A stretch of 12,273 bases of DNA from an uncultured Lachnospiraceae bacterium (GCA_934418055.1 CAKRWX010000045.1:1-12273); one strand, 5' to 3'. Positions 1-6,977 are shown, numbered from the stretch's first letter. Numbers and translations are program-made. The notes: generated by a model not told the origin, from the letters alone.

Positions 1-64
1 CGGTCAGGGAGGCCCAGGCGGTGGCGGCGGTCAGGGAGGTCCTGGCGGCGGTGGCCGTCCATAG
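1..64 (+). CDS. C-terminal end of a probable efflux adaptor (HlyD/MacA-like) with Gly-rich tail, partial
   Basis: Only the last 20 codons are present, read in the frame starting at base 2 and ending at TAG 62-64. The peptide is a perfect tandem repeat of GQGGPGGGG (bases 2-28 and 29-55) followed by RP. The tail itself carries no recognisable domain. The assignment rests on context: an ABC ATPase and a MacB-type permease follow 37 nt later, and in Clostridia these are commonly preceded by a membrane-fusion/RND-type periplasmic adaptor, some of which end in low-complexity Gly/Gln/Pro tails. The adaptor would bridge the permease to the cell envelope. The identity is inferred from neighbours; the repeat and the stop codon are directly visible. 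Confidence 0.5.
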   Translation, partial: GQGGPGGGGGQGGPGGGGRP

Positions 65-101
65 GAACCTCCGACCTGGTCATGAAAGATGGAGGTAACA
101 T

Positions 102-821
102 ATGGCAGAGCCATTGATTGAATTAAAAAATATCTATAAGATTTACCATATGGGTGATGAGGAGGTCCGGGCCAGCGATGGCGTCAGCCTCTCCATTGAC
201 CGGGGAGAGTTTGTGGCCATTGTCGGTAAATCCGGAAGTGGTAAATCAACCCTGATGAATATCATCGGCGCCCTGGATGTGCCGACAGAGGGCGAATATA
301 TCTTAGGCGGCGAGGACGTCAGCGAGATGAGCGACGACCAGCTTGCACAGATCCGGAATAAGATGATCGGATTTATTTTCCAGCAGTATAACCTGCTTCC
401 TAAGCTGAATCTGCTGGAGAATGTGGAGCTGCCACTGTTATATGCTGGAGTGCCTGTCCAGGAGCGCAGGGAGCGGGCCTTAAAATCGTTAGCAAAGGTT
501 GGACTGGAGGAAAAATGGAAAAATCTTCCCAACCAGTTATCCGGCGGCCAGCAGCAGAGGGTTTCCATTGCCAGGGCACTGGCGGGAGATCCGTCCCTGA
601 TCCTGGCAGATGAGCCGACCGGCGCGCTGGATTCCAGGACCAGCCGGGAAGTATTAAATTTTTTGAGACAGTTAAACGAAGAAGGAAATACCATCGTCAT
701 GATCACCCATGATAATTCCATTGCCTTAGAGGCAAAACGGGTGGTACGGATCAAGGATGGTAAGATCAATTTTGACGGAGATGTGAAAGACTATGCTGCA
801 ATCATTCAAGCTGGCAATTAA
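102..821 (+). CDS. ABC exporter ATP-binding protein, MacB/LolD type
   Basis: Cytoplasmic ATPase (239 aa) that would power the adjacent permease. All nucleotide-binding motifs are intact: Walker A GKSGSGKST (residues 42-50), Q-loop FQQYNLLP (93-100), signature LSGGQ (146-150), Walker B LILADE (166-171) followed by PTGALD, and the switch histidine at 203 (ITHD). The sequence and length fit the MacB/LolD/FtsE-like subfamily that pairs with FtsX-fold permeases in peptide, antibiotic or lipoprotein export. The start at 102 is supported by GGAGGT at 91-96 with 5-nt spacing. The gene lies 37 nt after the adaptor stop and overlaps the permease start by 29 nt, so the three are almost certainly one transcript. 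The exported substrate cannot be read from the sequence; antimicrobial-peptide or drug export is the usual guess for this class. Confidence 0.93.
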   Translation: MAEPLIELKNIYKIYHMGDEEVRASDGVSLSIDRGEFVAIVGKSGSGKSTLMNIIGALDVPTEGEYILGGEDVSEMSDDQLAQIRNKMIGFIFQQYNLLPKLNLLENVELPLLYAGVPVQERRERALKSLAKVGLEEKWKNLPNQLSGGQQQRVSIARALAGDPSLILADEPTGALDSRTSREVLNFLRQLNEEGNTIVMITHDNSIALEAKRVVRIKDGKINFDGDVKDYAAIIQAGN

Positions 822-1971
822 AAGTATACGGAGCAACAAAATGCGGTCGTTTCTGACCATGCTTGGTATTATCATCGGTGTTGCTTCGGTCATTATCTTA
901 GTAAGTCTGGTCAATGCCTATATGTCCTATATGACAGAGAGCTTTGCCAGTCTGGGAACCAATCAGATCTCTGTCAACATGATCAATCTGTCGTCCCGTT
1001 CCGTATCAGTGGATGAGATGTATGGATTTTACGAGGAACACACGGATCTGTTTGACCATATGACTCCTATGGTATCGGTGAGTACCACCGTAAAGCATAG
1101 CAGTGATACCATGTCCTCCACCAGCGTCAGCGGAGTGAGTGAAGACTATCTGGCGATCAAGGATTATGATCTGGTCCAGGGACGGAACATCCAGTATTCA
1201 GATATTACGTCCAGACAGAAGGTCTGTGTGATCGGCTATTATGTGGCCAGCGAGCTGTATGGAAGTCCGGAGAAGGCCATTGACGAGACGATCAAGATCG
1301 GCGGATATGCATACCGGGTGGTCGGCGTAGTGGAACGTCAGGATGAGGATGATTTAGAAGATGGCGGAACCGATGATTTTGTATGGCTGCCTTATAGCTG
1401 TGCCGTTAAAATGGCCAGAAATGCCAACATCAACAACTACACGTTTACGATCATGGATCTGACTACAGCGTCGGAGGCTACGGCTCTGATCGAGAATTTC
1501 CTTTATGAAACCTTTAAAGATGATGATCTTTACAATGTGACCGCCATGAGCGAGATGCTGGACTCCTTAAATTCCATGATCGCCATGGTATCTGCCGGAC
1601 TTGGCGGTATTGCAGGAATTTCCCTTCTGGTAGCTGGCGTGGGCGTTATGAATATTATGTTAGTGTCTGTCACGGAGCGTACCCGTGAGATCGGTATCCG
1701 GAAGGCCTTGGGAGCCAGAAAAAGCGTGATCTTACAGCAGTTTGTGATCGAGGCGGCAGTGCAGAGCGCCATGGGCGGTATCATCGGCATCATCATTGGA
1801 AGCATCGCTACTACAACCGTTGGAAAACTGGCTGGCTTAAATGCCACACCAACCCCGATGGCAGTGATCGTGTCCTTCAGCGTTTCTGTTGCCATTGGCC
1901 TGTTCTTTGGATATATGCCGGCAAGACGGGCGGCAAGTCTGAATCCGATTGATGCGCTGCGGAGCGAGTAA
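793..1971 (+). CDS. MacB/FtsX-type ABC exporter permease
   Basis: Membrane subunit (392 aa) of the exporter energised by the preceding ATPase. It has the MacB layout: a basic N-terminus, one membrane helix at about 18-42 (LTMLGIIIGVAS), a large extracytoplasmic domain from about 45 to 265, and three C-terminal helices at about 268-292, 322-345 and 355-375. The conserved cytoplasmic loop ERTREIGIRKALGARK (295-310) and the terminal NPIDALR motif are both present. A short acidic patch (DEDDLEDGGTDD, about 184-195) lies in the outer domain. The start overlaps the ATPase gene by 29 nt. GGAG at 777-780 is 12 nt upstream, a weak site that suggests translational coupling, but the N-terminus matches the family, so I keep this start over ATG 841. 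Substrate unknown. Confidence 0.93.
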   Translation: MLQSFKLAIKSIRSNKMRSFLTMLGIIIGVASVIILVSLVNAYMSYMTESFASLGTNQISVNMINLSSRSVSVDEMYGFYEEHTDLFDHMTPMVSVSTTVKHSSDTMSSTSVSGVSEDYLAIKDYDLVQGRNIQYSDITSRQKVCVIGYYVASELYGSPEKAIDETIKIGGYAYRVVGVVERQDEDDLEDGGTDDFVWLPYSCAVKMARNANINNYTFTIMDLTTASEATALIENFLYETFKDDDLYNVTAMSEMLDSLNSMIAMVSAGLGGIAGISLLVAGVGVMNIMLVSVTERTREIGIRKALGARKSVILQQFVIEAAVQSAMGGIIGIIIGSIATTTVGKLAGLNATPTPMAVIVSFSVSVAIGLFFGYMPARRAASLNPIDALRSE

Positions 1972-1973
1972 AT

Positions 1974-2002
1974 TTGCATTATCATCCTTCAGGTGGTATA
2001 CT
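1974..2002 (+). promoter_or_regulatory. Promoter for the dipeptidase gene
   Basis: TTGCAT (1974-1979) and TATACT (1997-2002) are separated by 17 nt, a good sigma-A-type arrangement with a near-consensus -10. It lies just after the permease stop, so the dipeptidase can be transcribed independently of the exporter operon. It also argues against the upstream TTG at 1974 as the start codon, because that TTG would be part of the -35 box. Predicted by eye. Confidence 0.6.
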
Positions 2003-2039
2003 CTGGAAAAAAGAGGACCATCTGGAGGATTTTTTGATT

Positions 2040-3047
2040 ATGAAAGTTGTGGATATGCATTGCGATACGATCGCGGAGATCTATGAAAGAAGAAAAAAGG
2101 GTGAAAACCTGGATTTAAGAAAGAACGGACTGCATCTGGATCTGGAGAAAATGAAGAAAGGGGATTATTTTTTACAGAATTTTGCCCTGTTTACGGCTCT
2201 TAAGAATGTTGAACGTCCTTTTGAACACACCTGTCGTCTGGCAGAGACCTTCTATGAAGAAATGGAGGCCAACAAGGACCTGATCGGCGTAGTGAAAACG
2301 TATGAAGATATTGAGGAAAACTGGAAGAAGGGGAAAATGTCCGCCCTGCTTACTATCGAGGAAGGCGGTGTCTGTCAGGGTGATCTGATGCTTTTGCGTT
2401 TCTTTTATCATCTGGGTGTCCGTATGATGACGCTGACCTGGAATTATCCCAATGAGCTGGGGTATCCGAACCGCCTGGCATCGAACAGCAGCTATTTCCC
2501 ATCCGATGGATGGGATGACACCGTACATGGACTGACAGAAAAAGGAATCCAGTTCGTGGAGGAGATGGAACATCTAGGCATGATCGTGGATGTTTCCCAT
2601 CTGAATGACGCCGGTTTCTGGGATGTGATCCGCTATACGAAAAAACCATTTGTTGCCAGCCATTCCAATGCCCGCGCCCTGGTTCCGGATTGTCCAAGGG
2701 ATCTGACTGATGACATGATCCGTGCGTTATCGGAGCGTGGCGGTGTTGCCGGGATCAACTATTTCCCACCATTTTTAAGCGCACAGGATCCGGAAACAGA
2801 CAGAAGTGCATATCAGAGCCGAATCTCAGATATGATCCGTCATATGAAGCATATGAAACAAGTAGGCGGCATCCAGTGCATCGGTCTTGGTTCTGATTTT
2901 GATGGAATTCACGGAGATCTGGATATGAAAGACGCGTCTGAACTTCCAAAACTGGAGTGGGCCATGCGGAAAGAAGGGTTCACGGAAGGGGAGATCGAGG
3001 CAGTGTTTTATGGGAATGTGTTGAGGGTGTATAAAGAAGTGTTATAA
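2040..3047 (+). CDS. Membrane dipeptidase family (peptidase M19) zinc hydrolase
   Basis: Predicted dipeptidase of the renal dipeptidase (M19) family, which hydrolyses dipeptides with a two-zinc centre; bacterial members act on L-L or L-D dipeptides. From ATG 2040 it is 335 aa. Visible metal-binding elements are the N-terminal HxD (MHCDT, H7 and D9), the Glu of EEGG (E108), DVSH (H187) and ASHSNAR (H208). The conserved GSDFDG lies at about 284-289. There is no signal peptide, so it is likely cytoplasmic. I prefer ATG 2040 because GGAGGA (2024-2029) precedes it and the family motif follows at once; an in-frame TTG at 1974 would add 22 unrelated residues and overlaps the promoter. It stands alone, with its own promoter and terminator. 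A role in dipeptide use or peptidoglycan-peptide recycling is inference. Confidence 0.93.
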   Translation: MKVVDMHCDTIAEIYERRKKGENLDLRKNGLHLDLEKMKKGDYFLQNFALFTALKNVERPFEHTCRLAETFYEEMEANKDLIGVVKTYEDIEENWKKGKMSALLTIEEGGVCQGDLMLLRFFYHLGVRMMTLTWNYPNELGYPNRLASNSSYFPSDGWDDTVHGLTEKGIQFVEEMEHLGMIVDVSHLNDAGFWDVIRYTKKPFVASHSNARALVPDCPRDLTDDMIRALSERGGVAGINYFPPFLSAQDPETDRSAYQSRISDMIRHMKHMKQVGGIQCIGLGSDFDGIHGDLDMKDASELPKLEWAMRKEGFTEGEIEAVFYGNVLRVYKEVL

Positions 3048-3057
3048 GAAATTTTTG

Positions 3058-3088
3058 AAGGGACTGTCAAAGGACGGTTCCTTTTTTA
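3058..3088 (+). terminator. Rho-independent terminator of the dipeptidase gene
   Basis: An 11-bp stem (AAGGGACTGTC, 3058-3068, with GACGGTTCCTT, 3073-3083) contains two G-U pairs and a 4-nt AAAG loop. The T-run extends to 3087. It begins 11 nt after the dipeptidase stop. Confidence 0.85.
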
Positions 3089-3115
3089 TATAACAGGAAA
3101 CTCCGTGGGATTCTA

Positions 3116-3145
3116 TTTTTATTGGACTATCTGTCCAATGAAAAA
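3116..3145. repeat. Small intergenic hairpin (ATTGGAC inverted repeat)
   Basis: ATTGGAC (3121-3127) and GTCCAAT (3133-3139) form a perfect 7-bp stem with a 5-nt loop. Flanking T5 and A-run extend it with one bulged G. A-rich sequence follows, so it is not a canonical terminator on either strand. It sits at the edge of the decayed island and ends exactly where the gene fragment's reading frame begins (in-frame stop at 3139-3141), so it may mark a junction. Confidence 0.5.
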
Positions 3146-3447
3146 ACAAAGGAACAAATGCAAAAGCAAAGGCAAATGCGGCTCAAGGATTGCCAGAATT
3201 GATAACAATTGCAACTGGTAAAGCATATAAGGAAAATTTTAAAGAAAAACATAAAAAAGATGCAAAATTTGGCTGGTATCGTTATGAATCAAGATTTGCT
3301 TTGCCTGTTTTGGGAGAAGATGGAGAGGTAGAGCGATATAATGTATTTCATGTAATTATGATTGTAAGACATGCAGAAGATGGAAAAATGTATTTGTATG
3401 ACATTATGAATATAAAAAAAGAAACGAGCACCCTTTTCCAGTCCTAA
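3142..3447 (+). pseudogene. Truncated gene fragment resembling part of a phage or integrative-element protein
   Basis: The frame is open from just after the TGA at 3139-3141 to TAA 3445-3447. There is no ribosome binding site or convincing start (only TTG 3190), which fits loss of the 5' part. The core peptide, from LPELITIATGKAYK through FGWYRYESRFALPV, ERYNVFH and IVRHAEDGKMYLYDI to NIKKETST, is well-formed protein with alternating beta-strand-like segments. It resembles, from memory, C-terminal nuclease-like (barnase/EndoU/RelE-like) domains of large phage head or conjugative-element proteins; I cannot confirm this. The end (LFQS) looks like a frame running off into unrelated DNA. It is AT- and Lys-rich compared with its neighbours. 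An alternative is a small intact 85-aa protein from TTG 3190, which I think less likely. Confidence 0.5.
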
Positions 3448-3508
3448 GACTTTACTCAGTCAAAAACCCATTTCTTATTTATAGTATAAATGAAATATAA
3501 AAAAAGTC

Positions 3509-3625
3509 AATAAAAACAATAAAACAGCTGCGATAATCCGAGTAAGGGGAAATAATGAATCATTGATTTGGCAGTAATCAGATTTAAACATGCGGATTAT
3601 TTACGGCTGTTTTATTGTTTTTATT
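3509..3625. repeat. Long imperfect inverted repeat (about 32-nt arms, 52-nt spacer)
   Basis: The left arm (3509-3540) and right arm (3593-3625) are reverse complements. They share a 20-nt perfect block (3509-3528 with 3606-3625, ending in TTATTGTTTTTATT on the right) and an 8-nt perfect block (ATAATCCG with CGGATTAT), separated by a 4-versus-5-nt mismatch. The interior is 52 nt and lacks a gene. No clear flanking direct repeat is seen. Candidates are a miniature inverted-repeat element, fused ends of a deleted insertion sequence, or a structured RNA. Confidence 0.7.
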
Positions 3626-3782
3626 TTCTTTATTGGGGTTTTGGTACAGTTCATATTGTAAAGGGTATGCAAGAAAAATTCAAATACAAAAAAAATTATG
3701 TAATCTATAAGAAAAATCTTATTGAAAACGCTTACAATCGGGGACTTTGGAAGCATCTGGAAAATGTAAATGCTTACATAAT

Positions 3783-3814
3783 AAAATTCAACACTTCAAC
3801 ACGTTGAATTTTTT
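3783..3814 (+). terminator. Hairpin with T-run, possible terminator upstream of the importer promoter
   Basis: AAAATTCAAC (3783-3792) and GTTGAATTTT (3803-3812) form a perfect 10-bp stem with a 10-nt loop, and T's continue to 3814. The stem is AT-rich, so termination may be weak. It could insulate the importer promoter from read-through of the decayed island, or serve as an operator about 20 bp upstream of the -35. Confidence 0.45.
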
Positions 3815-3835
3815 AGAAATTAAAGCCACATAACG

Positions 3836-3864
3836 TTGACGCGGCAAAAGATTTGTAGTAGAAT
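3836..3864 (+). promoter_or_regulatory. Promoter of the TrpXYZ-type importer operon
   Basis: TTGACG (3836-3841) and TAGAAT (3859-3864) are separated by exactly 17 nt. Five of six bases match consensus in each hexamer. The predicted start near 3871 gives a leader of about 88 nt before ATG 3959. Confidence 0.75.
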
Positions 3865-3891
3865 ATAGGAAAATCTTGAAGAGAAAATCCA

Positions 3892-3928
3892 TTGTAACCG
3901 GTGGCTGGGAATCCAGGAGCCGTTACAA
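3892..3928 (+). promoter_or_regulatory. Leader hairpin in the 5' UTR of the importer operon
   Basis: TTGTAA (3892-3897) pairs with TTACAA (3923-3928). After a bulged C, CGG pairs with CCG, then comes a T-G wobble and a two-base internal mismatch, then CTGG with CCAG closing a GAAT loop. No T-run follows, so it is not a terminator. It ends 17 nt before the ribosome binding site and may stabilise the mRNA or bind a regulator. I do not recognise a known riboswitch or T-box in it. Confidence 0.4.
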
Positions 3929-3958
3929 AATTTCAAAGAAAGAACGGGGAGAGCAATT

Positions 3959-5017
3959 ATGAAGAAAACAGGTAAAATTTTATCCATGATCCTTGCAGGA
4001 ACCATGGCACTGTCCATGGCAGGCTGCGGCAGCAATACCGCAGAGACCACAGCAGTGGCAACGGAAGCAGCAAAGACAGAGGCAGCTTCTGAGTCAGCAG
4101 CAGAAACCACCGCTGAGGCAGCTGGTACAGCTGACGGCAAAACTTACAATGTCGGTATCTGTCAGTTAGTACAGCATGACGCCTTAGACGCAGCGACAAA
4201 AGGATTTAAAGATGCCTTAACTGAGGCACTTGGCGATGCCGTGGTTTTTGATGAGCAGAACGCACAGGGCGATTCCAACACCTGTTCCACCATCATCAAC
4301 AGCTTCGTATCCAACAACGTAGACTTAATTCTTGCCAATGCAACACCAGCTTTACAGGCAGCACAGGCCGGAACCAATGAGATCCCGATCCTGGGCACTG
4401 CGGTAACCGAGTACGGCGTGGCGTTAGGAATTGATGGATTTGACGGTACCGTAGGCGGCAACATTTCCGGTACTTCTGATCTGGCTCCACTGGATGAGCA
4501 GGCAGCCATGTTAAATGAGCTGTTCCCAGACGCAAAGAATGTGGGACTGTTATACTGCTCCGCAGAGCCAAACTCCCAGTATCAGGTTGATACCGTAAAA
4601 GCAGCTCTGGAAGATCTTGGATACACCTGCGAATACTACGCATTCTCCGATTCCAACGATCTGTCCACTATCGCAACCAAGGCAGCTTCTGAGAGCGATG
4701 TGATCTACGTCCCAACCGATAACACAGTCGCTTCCAACACTGAGATCGTCAATAACATCTGCCAGCCAGCAGGCGTTCCGGTCATCGCAGGTGAAGAGGG
4801 TATCTGCTCCGGATGCGGCGTGGCAACTCTTTCCATCAGCTACTATGATTTAGGCGTTGCAACTGGTAAGATGGCAGTGAAGGTTTTAACTGGCGAGTCC
4901 AACATTTCCGAGATGCCAGTTGAGTACGCTCCACAGTTTACCAAGAAATACAATCCAACCATCTGCGAGGCACTGGGAATCGAAGTTCCAGCAGACTATG
5001 TAGCAATCGGTGAATAA
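3959..5017 (+). CDS. ABC transporter substrate-binding lipoprotein, TrpX-like (ABC_sub_bind family)
   Basis: Extracellular, membrane-anchored solute receptor (352 aa) for the importer encoded downstream. The N-terminus is a lipoprotein signal: KK, a hydrophobic stretch, and lipobox SMAGC with Cys23 as the lipidated residue. An Ala/Thr/Glu-rich low-complexity linker (about 24-60) follows, then a periplasmic-binding fold starting at YNVGICQLVQHDALD. The mature part matches the family of Streptococcus TrpX and the Clostridioides difficile tyrosine-binding lipoprotein CD0873. An aromatic amino acid is therefore a reasonable but unproven ligand. GGGGAGAG (3946-3953) lies 5 nt before the ATG. A strong hairpin after the stop probably raises its level relative to the permease and ATPase, as is common for binding proteins. 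Confidence 0.9.
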   Translation: MKKTGKILSMILAGTMALSMAGCGSNTAETTAVATEAAKTEAASESAAETTAEAAGTADGKTYNVGICQLVQHDALDAATKGFKDALTEALGDAVVFDEQNAQGDSNTCSTIINSFVSNNVDLILANATPALQAAQAGTNEIPILGTAVTEYGVALGIDGFDGTVGGNISGTSDLAPLDEQAAMLNELFPDAKNVGLLYCSAEPNSQYQVDTVKAALEDLGYTCEYYAFSDSNDLSTIATKAASESDVIYVPTDNTVASNTEIVNNICQPAGVPVIAGEEGICSGCGVATLSISYYDLGVATGKMAVKVLTGESNISEMPVEYAPQFTKKYNPTICEALGIEVPADYVAIGE

Positions 5018-5064
5018 TGATCCGGTGAAAACACCATAAAAAGCAATACAAGACAGCGAGAATC

Positions 5065-5103
5065 AAAAGGCAGCGGAAGGGGAAACGCCTTTCGCTGCCT
5101 TTT
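5065..5103 (+). terminator. Intra-operon hairpin/attenuating terminator after the binding-protein gene
   Basis: A 16-bp stem (5065-5080 with 5088-5103) has a single G-U pair, a 7-nt GGAAACG loop and a terminal TTTT. The T-run is short, so partial termination or protection of the upstream mRNA end is more likely than a full stop. Either would favour excess lipoprotein over the permease and ATPase, which begin 58 nt later. Confidence 0.75.
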
Positions 5104-5161
5104 CGCTAAAAGAGACGTGCTGCTGTTTGGCGGCATTACCATAAAAAATGAGGTGAAAAAG

Positions 5162-6082
5162 ATGAATATTATGAGTTTGGTGAATGCTTTGCCGGGAGCG
5201 GCAGCACAGGGCCTGATCTGGGGAATCATGGCCATCGGAGTTTACATTACTTACCGGATCCTGGATTTCGCAGATCTGACTGTGGACGGTTCTTTATGTA
5301 CCGGCGGCGCAGTCTGCATTATGTTAATGTTAAAGGGCTGTAACGTCTGGGTGGCTATGGCAGGCGCTCTGGTGGCTGGTATGTTAGCCGGATTCGTCAC
5401 TGGATTTTTCCATACCTTCATGGGAATCCCGGCGATCCTTTCCGGTATCTTGACCCAGCTGGGATTATGGTCCGTGAACTTAAAGATCATGGGAAAAGCA
5501 AACCAGGCCATCAACGTGGATAAATACAGTCTGCTGGTGTCCCTGCGTTTTATCAAAAATGTTCCGATCTATAAAAATACGATCCTGTTAGTAGCTGTAA
5601 TCATTGCAGTTCTGATTGCAGTTCTCTACTGGTTCTTCGGAACCGAACTTGGCTGTTCCCTGCGTGCCACTGGCTGTAACGACAAGATGGCCAGAGCACA
5701 GGGTATCAACACCGATTTCAGCCGTGTCCTTGGCCTGATGGTATCCAATGGTTTGGTAGGACTTTCTGGCGCTTTATTAGCCCAGTACCAGGGCTTTGCC
5801 GATATCAACATGGGCCGTGGTGCCATCGTCATCGGTCTGGCGGCTGTGATCATCGGAGAGGCGATCTTCGGCAAGATCTTCCACAACTTCGCCCTTCTGT
5901 TATTCAGCGTCAGCCTTGGTTCCATCGTGTACTATCTGGTATTACAGGTAGTCATCTGGATGGGAATCGACACCGACTTATTAAAACTCCTTTCCGCAGT
6001 GGTTGTTGCCATTTTTTTAGCAATTCCAGTCTGGAAAGCAAGATATTTTACAAAGCCAGTGAAAAAAGGAGGGAAAAACTAA
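5162..6082 (+). CDS. ABC importer permease, TrpY-like (BPD_transp_2 type)
   Basis: Integral membrane subunit (306 aa) forming the import channel with the preceding lipoprotein and following ATPase. It is strongly hydrophobic throughout, with about eight or nine apparent helices. It carries the N-terminal segment ITYRILDFADLTVDGS seen in TrpY-like permeases and related branched-chain-amino-acid-type (LivH-fold) permeases. The cytoplasmic loop with ELGCSLRATG and NDKMARAQGI is the likely ATPase-coupling region. I chose ATG 5162 because GAGGTG (5150-5155) lies 6 nt upstream; an in-frame GTG at 5117 has no such site and adds 15 atypical residues. The stop codon shares one base with the ATPase start, which implies translational coupling. 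The solute is inferred only from the family. Confidence 0.9.
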   Translation: MNIMSLVNALPGAAAQGLIWGIMAIGVYITYRILDFADLTVDGSLCTGGAVCIMLMLKGCNVWVAMAGALVAGMLAGFVTGFFHTFMGIPAILSGILTQLGLWSVNLKIMGKANQAINVDKYSLLVSLRFIKNVPIYKNTILLVAVIIAVLIAVLYWFFGTELGCSLRATGCNDKMARAQGINTDFSRVLGLMVSNGLVGLSGALLAQYQGFADINMGRGAIVIGLAAVIIGEAIFGKIFHNFALLLFSVSLGSIVYYLVLQVVIWMGIDTDLLKLLSAVVVAIFLAIPVWKARYFTKPVKKGGKN

Positions 6083-6879
6083 TGCTGCAGATCAAAGAAA
6101 TATCCAAAACCTTTAACCCAGGAACGGTCAATGAGAAGCAGGCCCTCCGTTCCTTAAGCCTGACACTGGCCGACGGTGATTTCGTCACCGTCATCGGCGG
6201 CAACGGCGCTGGTAAATCCACTTTGTTAAATGCCATTGCCGGAACCTGGTATGTGGACGAAGGAAAGATCCTGGTGGACGACAAGGACGTGACCGGACTC
6301 CCAGAATATAAGCGTGCCAAATTCCTGGGCCGTGTGTTCCAGGATCCTATGAACGGAACCGCCGCTACCATGGAGATCGAGGAGAACTTGGCGTTGGCAT
6401 TCCGCAGAGGCGATAAGCGCACCTTAAAGATCGGAATTTCCCAGTCCGAGCGGAAAATGTACCGGGAAGTGCTGGCAAGACTAGGCCTTGGCCTGGAAAA
6501 CCGCATGACTTCCAAAGTAGGACTGCTTTCCGGCGGCCAGAGACAGGCGTTGACTCTTCTGATGGCAACTTTAAAGAAACCAAAGTTACTGCTGTTGGAT
6601 GAACATACCGCAGCTCTTGACCCGAAAACCGCAGCCAAAGTGCTGGAGACCACCCAGGAGATCGTCAATGAGGATCACCTGACCACCCTGATGATCACCC
6701 ACAACATGCGAGACGCCATCCAGATCGGCAACCGCCTGATCATGATGAACAATGGCCGGATCATTTATGACGTGGCAGGAGAGGAAAAGAAGAAACTGAC
6801 GGTGGAAGATCTGCTTCATAAATTCGCAGAGGCAAGCGGCGAAGAATTCGCCAATGACCGCATGATGTTAGCAAAATAG
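6082..6879 (+). CDS. ABC importer ATP-binding protein, TrpZ-like
   Basis: Cytoplasmic ATPase (265 aa) of the importer. Motifs present are Walker A GGNGAGKST (39-47), Q-loop VFQDP (Q87), signature LSGGQRQ (149-155), Walker B LLLLDEHTAALDP (169-181) and switch His207 in MITHN. The Walker B continuation EHTAALD, in place of the commoner EPTxxLD, is usual for this TrpZ/LivF-neighbouring subfamily. The start shares an A with the permease stop (TAATG), and AAGGAGGG at 6067-6074 provides a strong ribosome binding site. A good terminator follows, so this is the last gene of the three-gene operon. Frame, length and motifs show no sign of decay. Confidence 0.92.
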   Translation: MLQIKEISKTFNPGTVNEKQALRSLSLTLADGDFVTVIGGNGAGKSTLLNAIAGTWYVDEGKILVDDKDVTGLPEYKRAKFLGRVFQDPMNGTAATMEIEENLALAFRRGDKRTLKIGISQSERKMYREVLARLGLGLENRMTSKVGLLSGGQRQALTLLMATLKKPKLLLLDEHTAALDPKTAAKVLETTQEIVNEDHLTTLMITHNMRDAIQIGNRLIMMNNGRIIYDVAGEEKKKLTVEDLLHKFAEASGEEFANDRMMLAK

Positions 6880-6897
6880 AAAATGTAACAGGCACAG

Positions 6898-6936
6898 GAA
6901 CTGTCATTTCACAACATCGAAATGGCAGTTCTTTTT
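6898..6936 (+). terminator. Rho-independent terminator of the importer operon
   Basis: A 13-bp stem (GAACTGTCATTTC, 6898-6910, with GAAATGGCAGTTC, 6919-6931) contains one G-U pair and an 8-nt loop, followed by T5 at 6932-6936. It starts 18 nt after the ATPase stop. Confidence 0.9.
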
Positions 6937-6977
6937 GAATCAATGGAAAAATATGCAGTGATTCTCCGCAGGTGACT

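Larger units (their letters stand above)
3448..3830. other. AT-rich stretch without a convincing gene
   Basis: Between the gene fragment and the importer promoter I see no supported coding region. The stretch is noticeably AT-richer than the flanking genes. It holds an AT-rich hairpin at 3470-3496 (ATTTC/GAAAT outer and ATTTAT/ATAAAT inner stems), a long inverted repeat at 3509-3625 and a hairpin at 3783-3812. A possible 79-aa frame from TTG 3568 to 3807 has no ribosome binding site, overlaps one inverted-repeat arm and looks non-protein-like. Together with the fragment at 3142-3447 this reads as the scar of a decayed insertion. Confidence 0.55.

Noticed and set aside
143..769. Long minus-strand frame opposite the ABC ATPase
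   Set aside because: Antisense shadow of a gene with all ABC motifs intact; the translation has no recognisable domain.
3568..3807. Possible 79-aa protein from TTG 3568
   Set aside because: It has no ribosome binding site, overlaps the right arm of the inverted repeat, has AT-driven Lys/Asn/Tyr composition and resembles no family I know.
3871..3958. Riboswitch or T-box in the importer leader
   Set aside because: Only one bulged hairpin is present. I see no T-box sequence, no terminator and no core motif of a riboswitch class I know.
6048..6668. 206-aa minus-strand frame opposite the importer ATPase
   Set aside because: Antisense shadow; Ser/Pro-rich translation without a start signal, covering a fully conserved ATPase on the plus strand.
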